64,000 bases of DNA from Psychrobacter immobilis (lineage in GTDB: Bacteria; Pseudomonadota; Gammaproteobacteria; Pseudomonadales; Moraxellaceae): assembly GCF_904846175.1 (NCBI RefSeq), contig NZ_CAJGZM010000011.1, positions 1 through 64,000 of the forward strand. The letters run 5' to 3'. How positions within the stretch are numbered: the first letter of the stretch is position 1; the number at the start of each line of letters is the position of its first letter. The notes under the pieces were generated by a model. The model was given only the letters and a program-made list of their open reading frames with translations, was not told the DNA's origin and did not search any database. Position numbers and translations under genes: made by a program. Below, piece by piece: positions 8,218 to 16,632 of this stretch.

Positions 8218-9588
8218 GTGTCTAATTCGTCTCCTGTGATTTTCGATAAGCCTCATCTTAGTGATGAGTTAGCCTTCTACTTGCATTCTGATGCCTTGGA
8301 TATTGTGCTACCTAATGTTCAAGTGTTTGAGATTAACTACCATGCTAAATGTCATGCACGAAAATTCATCTATCAATTACCATTAGGTGAATTACAGCTG
8401 CTAAAGCTACTGGTCTATTTACCTGATGACATACCTTCTATTAATATCGAAAGCATGCGTAAAACCCTTATTAAATCAGCATTGGCATGGTATAAGAATG
8501 AACTATCTAAGCAAACCGCCAATCTAGCGCCCACGATAGAAGTATTGGTTTTCGATATTCAGTTTAAAAATGCTATTAGCGCATCAAATAATTCTGCCAA
8601 TAAAGACAGTCAAGGTGGCAAATACAAGCGCTTAAAACATAGTTTTCCTGGCAGTTGTTTTATGGAAGATTTAATTATAGATATGAGTGACAGTGAGCAG
8701 CCGCTACAAATATTTGGCTGGCATGATTGGCAGTTAATACTAAGCGCGTTACATACGCCATGTGAGTTGTGGCGGTTTTTAAACTATCGTCTAGGACAGT
8801 TAAAACAAGGCGTTAGTAGCCGTGTACCAAGTGTTGAATCTGAAGAGATGAGGATTGACAATTTTTTAAACAATCCTGCGTTATTTACCCAAGCTATCGC
8901 TATAGATAACGCATTGATTAAATATGGTATGCAAGATGAGCCAAATTCAGCACTGATTATTATGGCACTTGCACAAAAAAACCAAAGTGCGACTAGCCAG
9001 ATGTATCAGCAGCATATGAAGCAAGCAGCTATCTTATGGTCGCAAATTAGCAGCCAAATGCTAGAAGTCGTGAGTGAAAGCTTGAGCGCCAAAAAAGATG
9101 TGGAGCAGTTGCAAGATAATTCATTAGCAGACGTAGAAACACAGCAACAACAAGCTGATTCTTCTCATTGGCAGCAGCAAATACTCGATGAGTCCTTATT
9201 TTCGCGCCATGAGCTGATTCGTACTTTATATCTGCATCCTAAGCAAGACCAGCAATTGCACCAACAAGGCTATGTCGTCCATCAACATTCCTATGAGTCT
9301 TTAGGTCGGCATTATGTGCTGATATTTTATGGGCAGGATGCAGAAGCACAGCATAGTAAAAAGGCTATTCAACCGAACTTATCAAAAATCGCTTTGGACG
9401 TCGCCACACGCTTACCGATAGCAGAGCTGCATCACGTGATTGTACTAGGCATAGACTTTATTAATGAGGCTAATGATACCTTTATCGATATTGATTTATG
9501 GATTCAGCCAGTGGCTGCTATGAGTCAACGCGAACGCCATCTGACCAAGCAAATACAGCAGTTGCAACAGCAAAACCTGAAGCCATAG
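8218..9588 (+). CDS. uncharacterised 456-aa protein
   Basis: I do not recognise a family. The protein is soluble, with no signal peptide or membrane segment. Roughly residues 1-190 look globular. Residues around 290-320 are Gln/Ser/Asp-rich and probably a linker. A second globular part spans about 325-440, and the C-terminus is a Gln-rich, probably coiled-coil, tail (LTKQIQQLQQQ). It starts with GTG after a purine-rich AAAGGGTGAAG. It is a single gene, closed by a terminator. It is probably a lineage-restricted conserved protein; no function is proposed. Confidence 0.75.
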   Translation: MSNSSPVIFDKPHLSDELAFYLHSDALDIVLPNVQVFEINYHAKCHARKFIYQLPLGELQLLKLLVYLPDDIPSINIESMRKTLIKSALAWYKNELSKQTANLAPTIEVLVFDIQFKNAISASNNSANKDSQGGKYKRLKHSFPGSCFMEDLIIDMSDSEQPLQIFGWHDWQLILSALHTPCELWRFLNYRLGQLKQGVSSRVPSVESEEMRIDNFLNNPALFTQAIAIDNALIKYGMQDEPNSALIIMALAQKNQSATSQMYQQHMKQAAILWSQISSQMLEVVSESLSAKKDVEQLQDNSLADVETQQQQADSSHWQQQILDESLFSRHELIRTLYLHPKQDQQLHQQGYVVHQHSYESLGRHYVLIFYGQDAEAQHSKKAIQPNLSKIALDVATRLPIAELHHVIVLGIDFINEANDTFIDIDLWIQPVAAMSQRERHLTKQIQQLQQQNLKP

Positions 9589-9664
9589 ATAGGCAAGGTG
9601 AAAACTAAACATACATGTACTTTTTTATAGCTCCATAGTTATAAAAATATTGATTCACACTCAT

Positions 9665-9694
9665 AAAAAAAGACAGCCTAGGCTGTCTTTTTTT
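9665..9694. terminator. bidirectional terminator
   Basis: AAAAAAAGACAGCC pairs with GGCTGTCTTTTTTT around a 2-base centre. It lies between the unknown 8218 gene and the converging mechanosensitive channel gene, with T runs in both directions. Confidence 0.92.
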
Positions 9695-9714
9695 GATTAA
9701 AACATCATCAATAC

Positions 9715-11466
9715 TTATTTGTTATTGGTATCGTCGTATAAACCGCTACCAGGCAAGATGTTATTGTTAGCAATATCCTCATCAGTGATACTAGCGTCAT
9801 TAACGTTGTTGTTCACATTGTTATTGGCAGTGTTGTCAATATCAGAGGTATTGATAGTATCCGTATTCACACGAGTCGTATCAACGATATCTGTATGAAT
9901 ATCAGGAGTCGACGTTGTGGCAGGCTTAACCGTTGGCGTATTCTCACGAACTGACGCCGCGAATTTATCTTGAGTTGACGTGTTAGGCGTCAAAGCAGAC
10001 TTCACTTTTGCTTCATCACGCTCTCTATCCATTTTATCCTGCATCTTGCGTAGGAAACGAGCTGCTGCTTCTTGACCGCCAAGACCAAATGATAGGGCAA
10101 ATGCCACCGCAACCGCACCTAGGGTTAAACCAAATGCTAAGTTAACAATAGAATCCGCAATACCCATCGCTTTAAGACCCATGGCTAGTACTAAGCCCAT
10201 GATCAATACACGCACGATGTTTGCTAAGAACTGTGAACCTTGCTCCGAACGCTCAACGACACCCGCGATGATATTGGCAAGCCAAAAGCCAATAAATAGA
10301 ATAACTGCGCCTAGGATGATGTTGGCACCAAAAGCGATAAACATCGTGATGATGGCTGAGATAGGCTCAAAACCTAGTAAATCAGCGGCAGCGATAGCAG
10401 CAAATAACATCGCAAAGAAGATAATCGCATAACCGACTAGGTCAGAGATTTTCTTATCGCCCATGGTCTGTTCTAAACCAACTTTCGCAGGCAGTTGATT
10501 GACTTGAGTATTTTCAAGTAGCCCTTTGATGATGTTGGCGACCATACGTACCACATAGAAGGTCACGATTAAAATCGCAGCTGCCATAAAGATATTTGGC
10601 AAAGCTTCCATGATTTTGTTGAGCATGTTGGTAGCAGGGCGGGCAATCACATCGATTTGCAGAGCATTTAAAGCAGCGATAATCGTTGGGATAATAACCA
10701 CTAAAAATGCTAGTGAACCAGCAATATTAGGTAAGCTGTTTTGTTCGCTTAAGCCTGCTTTTGACGCCAGTTTTTGTACATCAAAAGTAGAAACCAAATT
10801 GGTCACAATGCCGCGTACGACTTTGGCGATGATATAACCCACCACAAAGACCACACCAGCGATGAGAATATTAGGAATAAAGCTGAAGATTTTATCAACC
10901 ATATTGGTCAATGGTGCAAATAAACCATTGAGCTGTAGCTGACCAAGTACCATGGTCAATACAATCAATAAGATAAACCAGTAAACCATATCAGCAATGG
11001 TGCTGCTCAATGGTTTGACACCGGCTTTAGCACTTAAACGCTCATCCATCGATGTTTTTGCTAGAGCCGCGTTAATCGCCGTACGAACAACGGTGGCGAT
11101 CACCCAGCCAATCACACCAACTGCAATCGCAGCAATGATATTAGGTATAAAGGTCAAGACTTGATTGACCATGTTAGCAAATGGGGTTGAAATAGAATTT
11201 AGATTTAGTTGACTGAGCGCGCCAGCGATGGCGATGATGAAAATAAACCAAAAAACAATTTTTGAGATAATACCCTCTAAATCGTAGCTTTTACCAGTGG
11301 AAGAACTCATCTGCTGGTTGAGATTTACCTTCGATAACACACCGCGTACAAGGGCAGCGATACCCAATGCCACGAGCCAGCCAATGATGAAAATTAGAAT
11401 AGCGCCGATGATGGAACCAATAGGGCCACCAAGATAACCGTTGAACGATGTATACATTGGATTCAT
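9715..11466 (-). CDS. mechanosensitive channel family protein with TM-helix repeats (CmpX-like)
   Basis: This 583-aa inner-membrane protein contains at least four tandem 'conserved TM helix' modules of the pattern NM...FIPNI...IGWVIA...VR, plus an N-terminal membrane segment. The last membrane helix (residues about 450-480, glycine/alanine-rich, ending LSFGLGGQEAA) resembles the pore-lining helix of MscS. No MscS beta domain follows. Instead there is a charged segment and a long Asn/Thr/Asp-rich tail. This architecture resembles Pseudomonas CmpX. A very strong ribosome binding site, AAAGGAGG, precedes the start. The likely role is osmotic or membrane-tension response. Confidence 0.82.
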   Translation of the reverse strand: MNPMYTSFNGYLGGPIGSIIGAILIFIIGWLVALGIAALVRGVLSKVNLNQQMSSSTGKSYDLEGIISKIVFWFIFIIAIAGALSQLNLNSISTPFANMVNQVLTFIPNIIAAIAVGVIGWVIATVVRTAINAALAKTSMDERLSAKAGVKPLSSTIADMVYWFILLIVLTMVLGQLQLNGLFAPLTNMVDKIFSFIPNILIAGVVFVVGYIIAKVVRGIVTNLVSTFDVQKLASKAGLSEQNSLPNIAGSLAFLVVIIPTIIAALNALQIDVIARPATNMLNKIMEALPNIFMAAAILIVTFYVVRMVANIIKGLLENTQVNQLPAKVGLEQTMGDKKISDLVGYAIIFFAMLFAAIAAADLLGFEPISAIITMFIAFGANIILGAVILFIGFWLANIIAGVVERSEQGSQFLANIVRVLIMGLVLAMGLKAMGIADSIVNLAFGLTLGAVAVAFALSFGLGGQEAAARFLRKMQDKMDRERDEAKVKSALTPNTSTQDKFAASVRENTPTVKPATTSTPDIHTDIVDTTRVNTDTINTSDIDNTANNNVNNNVNDASITDEDIANNNILPGSGLYDDTNNK

Positions 11467-11882
11467 CCTGTCCTCCTTTAATGATCATGCATCAGCCATC
11501 AAATAATCCTTGCTATTAAATATCAGCCTAGTTATTTGTAGCAAACACATACCTAATTATTAGTATTTTTAATTGATATTATTTAAGAAGCTTTTTTTAT
11601 AAGACCTTAGTCAACATTCTGTATTGATGGTTAACAAAATCTACGTTCTGTTACTTCTTACCTTAACCAATTTAGCTTAGCTGATGTAATGAGGGATTTA
11701 AAGACAGAAAGCTTAACTACTTACTATAGTTGTGTGATAAGTTGTTAATTTGACGGCAAATATTAACATAGACTGTACATTTGACCGATAATTTCAAGGG
11801 AATCGTAGCTCCTAAAACCAAGATTTGCTATGATAGAAGAATGTGACATCTTGCCACTATCCTTACAATTTGAGAGTATTCT
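11467..11882. other. intergenic between divergent channel and FKBP genes
   Basis: This is an AT-rich divergent promoter region. The only element I can support is the extended -10 listed separately near 11826. No reading frame, tRNA or terminator is evident. Confidence 0.55.
11826..11834 (+). promoter_or_regulatory. candidate extended -10 promoter for FKBP gene
   Basis: TGCTATGAT fits an extended -10 (TGnTATAAT with one mismatch), 49 bp before the start codon. The -35 position is poor, as is common for extended -10 promoters. Confidence 0.42.
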
Positions 11883-12614
11883 ATGAAAAAAATTACTACC
11901 TTAAGCATTAGTGCCCTTGCTAGTGCGATGTTATTAGTTACCGGCTGTAACGCCAGCAATGGTAATAAAGAAAGCGCTGCTAAAAGCGTTTCAGTGACTG
12001 AAAAAAGCCCAGCCAATGAAAAAGTCGGTTACAGCTTGGGTTATATGATGGCAGAAGGTAATAAAGAAGCGGTCGGCGATCTGAATCTTGATACCTTTGA
12101 AAAAGGCTTCCGTGATGGCTATGAAGGTAAAGAGGGTGCGTTGACGCAAGAACAAATGCAAGAAGTCTTGATGACCTATCAAAAAGAGCAAGAAGAGAAG
12201 TTTGTTAAAGATATGGAAAGTAAAGCGGGCGAAAATAAGACCAAAGGTGCTGCATTCTTAGCAGAAAATGGTAAGAAAGCTGGCGTGAAAACCACCGCTT
12301 CTGGCTTACAATATAAAGTAGTGACCCCAGGTACTGGTAAATCACCAAAAGCTACTGACGTGGTTGAAGTGAACTACGAAGGTAAATTGATTGACGGTAC
12401 GGTATTTGACAGCTCTTATGAGCGCGGTGAGCCAATCGAATTCCCACTAAACCAAGTCATTGCTGGCTGGACTGAAGGTCTACAGTTGATGAAAGAGGGT
12501 GGCAAATACGAGTTCTACATCCCATCTGATATCGCTTATGGCGAAGCGGGTAACGCAGGTATCGAGCCAAACAGCACCCTTATCTTTACCGTTGAGCTAT
12601 TAAAAGTAAAATAA
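11883..12614 (+). CDS. FKBP-type peptidyl-prolyl isomerase, lipoprotein
   Basis: This 243-aa isomerase folds envelope proteins in the periplasm. It begins with a signal peptide and lipobox LVTGC, with Cys22 to be lipidated. An FKBP N-terminal dimerisation domain (about residues 40-125) is followed by the FKBP catalytic domain with VEVNYEGKLIDGTVFDSSY, the WTEGLQLMKEGGKYEFYIP block and AYGEAG. The layout matches FkpA/Mip proteins, but a lipid-anchored form is closer to Mip-like lipoproteins. It is monocistronic and closed by a terminator shared with argA. Confidence 0.92.
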   Translation: MKKITTLSISALASAMLLVTGCNASNGNKESAAKSVSVTEKSPANEKVGYSLGYMMAEGNKEAVGDLNLDTFEKGFRDGYEGKEGALTQEQMQEVLMTYQKEQEEKFVKDMESKAGENKTKGAAFLAENGKKAGVKTTASGLQYKVVTPGTGKSPKATDVVEVNYEGKLIDGTVFDSSYERGEPIEFPLNQVIAGWTEGLQLMKEGGKYEFYIPSDIAYGEAGNAGIEPNSTLIFTVELLKVK

Positions 12615-12705
12615 GCCGTTATTAGATTTATAACCCTTTTAAGCCATGGTGGTTACTAAAAGGCGTTTATAAAAAATGGTTATAAAAAAGCGTGTATGAA
12701 AGATA

Positions 12706-12736
12706 AAAAAGCCCTCATATATTATGAGGGCTTTTT
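12706..12736. terminator. bidirectional terminator
   Basis: AAAAAGCCCTCATA pairs with TATGAGGGCTTTTT around a short loop. It separates the FKBP gene from the converging argA. Confidence 0.92.
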
Positions 12737-12819
12737 GCTGCGCGGTAATTAAGTTGCTCATTTATGAGTTGATTAATGAATAGCTAACTCATTCACTTGC
12801 AGATTATAGGTTTTTTAAA

Positions 12820-14142
12820 TTATAAAGTCTTTTGGAAGACTTTAGAGTTACGACCGTTATTATATTTCTCACGCCGCGCTTCAGGAAGAGCGCTTGCCTC
12901 AACTTCAGCAAAACCTTGCTCGACAAACCAATGCGCGGTACGAGTAGTCAGAACAAATAACTTATGCAAACCATGGCTGCGTGCTTGCTGTTCTAAAAAT
13001 GCTAGCAAGTCAGCACCGCGGCTGCCACTACGGTATTCAGGATGTACCGCCACACAAGCAACTTCTGCCGAATCTGCATCTAACGTATAAAGTGCGGCGC
13101 AGCCTAAAATCATGCCGTCACGCTCAATGACGCTATAATGATCAATCTCTTGTTCTAAGCGCTCGCGTGAGCGGCTGACCAAGATGCCTTGTTCTTCTAG
13201 CGGTGATAATAGCTCAATCAGCCCGACCACATCGTCGATATTGGCACGGCGAATCTCTTCATAAGGGTCATGGCTAATCAAAGTACCAGAACCATCACGG
13301 GTAAATAGCTCTTCGAGGAGCGCGCCATTTTTAGCATAAGAGATGATATGGGTGCGATGAACCCCTTGGCGGCAAGCATTACTGGCGCAGCTTAAGAAAT
13401 AATTAATCTCACAATTTAAATCACGATCCCGTAAGAAGCGGTCGACTTCATTTGGAATCATCTCACGTAGCAAGCGGTTATCATGATTGATACCGGCTTC
13501 TTCGCCTAAGAAGATCAGCTTATCGGCGCTTAGTGCCACGGCGGCACTAAGCGCAACATCTTCAGCCAATAAGTTAAAGACTTCACCCGTTGCTGAATAA
13601 CCCATTGACCCTAAAATCACGATATGGTCATGCAAAAGGTTATTTTTAATAGCCTCAACATCGATAGAACGCACTTCACCGGTCATCTGATAATCAACGC
13701 CATCACGAATACCATAAGGACGGGCGGTGACAAAGTTGCCCGAAACCGCATCGATACGCGAGCCGTACATTGGTGAGTTTGCCAAGCCCATCGATAGTTG
13801 GGCTTCGATTTGTAAACGAATAGCACCAACCGCTTGTAAAATAGACGGCATGGCGACGCGCGGAGTCACGCGGATATCTTGATGCAATGGCGAAGTAATG
13901 TCTGCGTCTTTGAGATTTTTTTCGATTTGCGGTCGCGCCCCGTGTACCAATACCAGCTTGATACCCAAGCTATGCAATAAAGCAAAGTCATGAATCAGCG
14001 TACTGAAATTGGAATGATTGACCGCCTCACCGCCAAACATAATCACGAAAGTCTTACCGCGATGGGTATTAATGTAAGGGGCAGAGTTACGGAACCAGTG
14101 AACGTATTCAGGGTTAATCTGTGGCATGGCGCTAGTAGTCAT
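12820..14142 (-). CDS. argA: amino-acid N-acetyltransferase (N-acetylglutamate synthase)
   Basis: This enzyme acetylates glutamate with acetyl-CoA, the first step of arginine biosynthesis, and is usually feedback-inhibited by arginine. The 440-aa size equals E. coli ArgA. The N-terminal amino-acid-kinase-like domain (about 25-280) includes FVIMFGGEAV and LVLVHGARPQI. The C-terminal GNAT acetyltransferase domain (about 295-440) includes VACVAVHPEYRSGSRGADLL. It stands alone with no other arg genes nearby. Confidence 0.95.
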   Translation of the reverse strand: MTTSAMPQINPEYVHWFRNSAPYINTHRGKTFVIMFGGEAVNHSNFSTLIHDFALLHSLGIKLVLVHGARPQIEKNLKDADITSPLHQDIRVTPRVAMPSILQAVGAIRLQIEAQLSMGLANSPMYGSRIDAVSGNFVTARPYGIRDGVDYQMTGEVRSIDVEAIKNNLLHDHIVILGSMGYSATGEVFNLLAEDVALSAAVALSADKLIFLGEEAGINHDNRLLREMIPNEVDRFLRDRDLNCEINYFLSCASNACRQGVHRTHIISYAKNGALLEELFTRDGSGTLISHDPYEEIRRANIDDVVGLIELLSPLEEQGILVSRSRERLEQEIDHYSVIERDGMILGCAALYTLDADSAEVACVAVHPEYRSGSRGADLLAFLEQQARSHGLHKLFVLTTRTAHWFVEQGFAEVEASALPEARREKYNNGRNSKVFQKTL

Positions 14143-14588
14143 AATGGGAGCAATAGTCGTTAGAATAAGAAAAGGAGCGTGACAGCAAAAGCCTGTCGCT
14201 AATGAATTACCATAACAAAAAACGCCGTTATGAGCTATCTTTTATTTCAGCAGCGTTAAGAAGTCTTGGTAGTAAATAGATGATATACACAACCTCAACA
14301 CGGGATTAGTGTACGGCTAAACGCTTTTTGTTATGCTAAGCGCTATTGCTTTAACGATAGCTTACGCAGATAATTGACAAAAATAATAATCGCTAAAGAT
14401 AGTAATAGCAAAAAGTTAACATTAATAATGATGACTAAGCTAAAAAATTAAGCAATAAAATAGTTGCTTATATAGCATTGGATATTTTAAGAACGATTCA
14501 GTTTTACCAGCTTGTTTTATTAAAAGCCTTTTTTATTACGAGACTGTTTTATTAAAAGATTGTTTTATCGATACATTAACTAGGGATA
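14143..14588. other. intergenic between argA and the 14589 gene
   Basis: This is an AT-rich divergent upstream region. Its right end holds a degenerate 16-bp tandem repeat, listed separately. No ARG-type operator could be supported and nothing coding is seen. Confidence 0.55.
14513..14576 (+). repeat. degenerate 16-bp tandem repeat, four copies
   Basis: Four consecutive 16-mers start at 14513, 14529, 14545 and 14561. They are variants of TGTTTTATTAAAAGNN; the first and third match at 14 of 16 positions. The array ends 12 bp before the start codon of the secreted protein gene, so it lies in its leader or promoter. Confidence 0.7.
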
Positions 14589-15185
14589 ATGAATGTCATG
14601 AAGAAAAGTAACCATTTTGCAAACCCGTTCAGTGCGTGGAGCGGACACCGCTTATTTCATGTTGTCGCCGGTACGCTCGTTGGCGTAATGGCAGTGACAC
14701 AAGCATCAGCGATGTTGCCAACGCCAGAGCAAGCCGTTGATAATTCATTGGTATTGCAGGCGAATGCCAACCAAGGTAGTGGCTCAAATGCGCAAGCGGT
14801 CAATAGCAAAATCACCGCGTCACTGATTAGTGTCGATGCCAATGGGCAGGAATTGCTAGTACCAGTTAATGCCAATACGCGTTTGCAGTCAGGTAATGTT
14901 TTGGAATATCAAGGCTACTTTACCAATACCAATACCGATCGCGTCCGTAAAATGACGGTCACCATGAGTATTCCAGAGCAAGTAGAATTGCTACGAGCGG
15001 TGTCGCCAGATTTCCCATATGGTAGTGCCGATGGTAATACTTTTGCCCGTATGCCATTACGTGGCAAGGTTGATAATCAACTGCAAGAAATCCCATTGAA
15101 GTTTTATAAAGCGGTACGTTGGGACTTAGAAGGCGTTGGTTTGAATGATACGGTCGTGGTTAAATATCGTGCACGCGTTAAATAA
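14589..15185 (+). CDS. secreted protein of unknown function
   Basis: This 198-aa protein has a long N-region and hydrophobic signal segment ending VTQASA, with cleavage probably after residue 41. The mature part has a beta-rich look. The segment LEYQGYFTNTNTDRVRKMTVTM resembles the 'conserved repeat'/DUF11-type beta-sandwich in which a term for extra-cellular additive fields recurs. That resemblance is weak. An alternative ATG lies nine bases downstream. The gene stands alone with its own terminator. Function is unknown; a periplasmic or surface location is inferred. Confidence 0.78.
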   Translation: MNVMKKSNHFANPFSAWSGHRLFHVVAGTLVGVMAVTQASAMLPTPEQAVDNSLVLQANANQGSGSNAQAVNSKITASLISVDANGQELLVPVNANTRLQSGNVLEYQGYFTNTNTDRVRKMTVTMSIPEQVELLRAVSPDFPYGSADGNTFARMPLRGKVDNQLQEIPLKFYKAVRWDLEGVGLNDTVVVKYRARVK

Positions 15186-15210
15186 GTTAATTCTTTAAAT
15201 TTGCTGCATT

Positions 15211-15246
15211 AAAAAAGCACCACAGTTAACGCTGAGGTGCTTTTTT
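15211..15246. terminator. intrinsic terminator
   Basis: AAAAAAGCACC pairs with GGTGCTTTTTT, with a partly paired inner loop. It lies between the secreted protein gene and the converging patatin gene and can act in both directions. Confidence 0.9.
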
Positions 15247-15348
15247 AGCATCAATTTTTTAAAGTATGTATAAGAATATATAGACTTGGCAGGATGGCTT
15301 TTTATACTTGCTGTTCACTTATCAATTAAGGAGCTGCTAAAGGGTTGC

Positions 15349-16365
15349 CTATTTACTCTGCGATTTGTCTTTCAGTGCTTTGTCTTTAATAAGTTGTTTA
15401 ATGGCAGAAATTTGCGGCATAGTGGCTTGCGAGCCAGCCGTCATTAGAGCGCGGCGCTGGCTAGTATCTAGCGAGCTAATATGACCGACATCTGGGATAA
15501 TGATAATATCAGCGCGATCACGCTCATGGCGCATCGATGCAGAACGACTAGTGCGTGCTTGACTGGAATTAGTGACAGTTGCAGCGGCATTTGCGACAAA
15601 GCTGCTCTCAAGAAAGCCCCAAAAACTGCTTAATGAATTGATAGTCGGCATTTTATTGTTAGCAGAACTATTAATATTAGCAGCCGTTACATCAACGGCG
15701 ATAATAATATCGGCACCCAAATCACGCGCAGTATCAACCGGTACTAAGCTGACCACACCGCCATCGATATATTTTTTACCGACTTGTTCAGGAATGCGCG
15801 GGGCAATAAAAATATTGGGCACACTACAGGATGCTTGCACCGCAAGACCAGCATTACCACTACTAAAAACGGCCTTTTTTAGCGTGTGTTTTTCGGCAGC
15901 GACCGCGGCAAAGCTGATCGGAAAGTCTTCTATATTGCGCCCGCTTACTTTTTTATTAATAAAGTTTTTAAGCTTGATACCTTCGATAAAGCCTTGGTTG
16001 GATAAGGTAAAATCTGTCAATTCGCTATCAGAAGTATTTAACGCTAATTGTTCAAGCTGTTTGGCGTTATAACCACTGGCATATAAGCTGCCCACTAAGC
16101 TACCGACACTGGTGCCGACTACTAGCGTCGGCGTGATACCATTTTCTTCTAACGCCTTAATCACCCCAATATGTGCAAAGCCTTTCGCACCGCCGCCGCC
16201 TAAGACTAGGGCGACTTTTGGTTGATTGTTTATAGGCGTGACTGTCTCAGCAACTGGCGTCAGACTCTGACACGCGCTAATAAACAGTCCTAATATGCTG
16301 AGCATGCTAAATCGTAATAATAATGATAAATGACGATAGGGGTAATAGTTAGCAGGTAAAAACAT
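15349..16365 (-). CDS. patatin-like phospholipase lipoprotein (RssA/NTE type)
   Basis: This 338-aa patatin-fold hydrolase has an N-terminal signal sequence with lipobox LFISAC and is therefore probably a lipoprotein. The oxyanion loop GGGGAKG, the nucleophile elbow GTSVG and the catalytic DGG motif are all present, so the Ser-Asp dyad is intact. Family members act on phospholipids or lysophospholipids. The start at 16365 has AAGG six bases upstream; a TTG at 16380 would add five residues. It converges on the 14589 gene. Confidence 0.9.
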   Translation of the reverse strand: MFLPANYYPYRHLSLLLRFSMLSILGLFISACQSLTPVAETVTPINNQPKVALVLGGGGAKGFAHIGVIKALEENGITPTLVVGTSVGSLVGSLYASGYNAKQLEQLALNTSDSELTDFTLSNQGFIEGIKLKNFINKKVSGRNIEDFPISFAAVAAEKHTLKKAVFSSGNAGLAVQASCSVPNIFIAPRIPEQVGKKYIDGGVVSLVPVDTARDLGADIIIAVDVTAANINSSANNKMPTINSLSSFWGFLESSFVANAAATVTNSSQARTSRSASMRHERDRADIIIIPDVGHISSLDTSQRRALMTAGSQATMPQISAIKQLIKDKALKDKSQSK

Positions 16366-16632
16366 AAAAAACCTTAGCAAAAATCATCATGTAAAATAAA
16401 AGGCTGCGTGGTAAGCCCATCATTAATAGCTTACTTGGAAATCAGCTAGACGCCGTATCGCTAAATAGCTTAGCATGAGCAAGTCGCTTGTCCGTTATAA
16501 TCATTATCACTGAGTGTTTTATAGCAGATTCATGATTATAGCTTTTATAAGACGGCATAGACTTTAAAACCTAGACTTTAAAATAAGACAGTTAATTAGA
16601 TAGTATTTACCTTTATATCATTAGGATGATTG

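Noticed and set aside
10181..10432. Plus-strand frame inside the mechanosensitive channel gene
   Set aside because: It is a shadow of the minus-strand membrane protein, with no ribosome binding site and biased composition.
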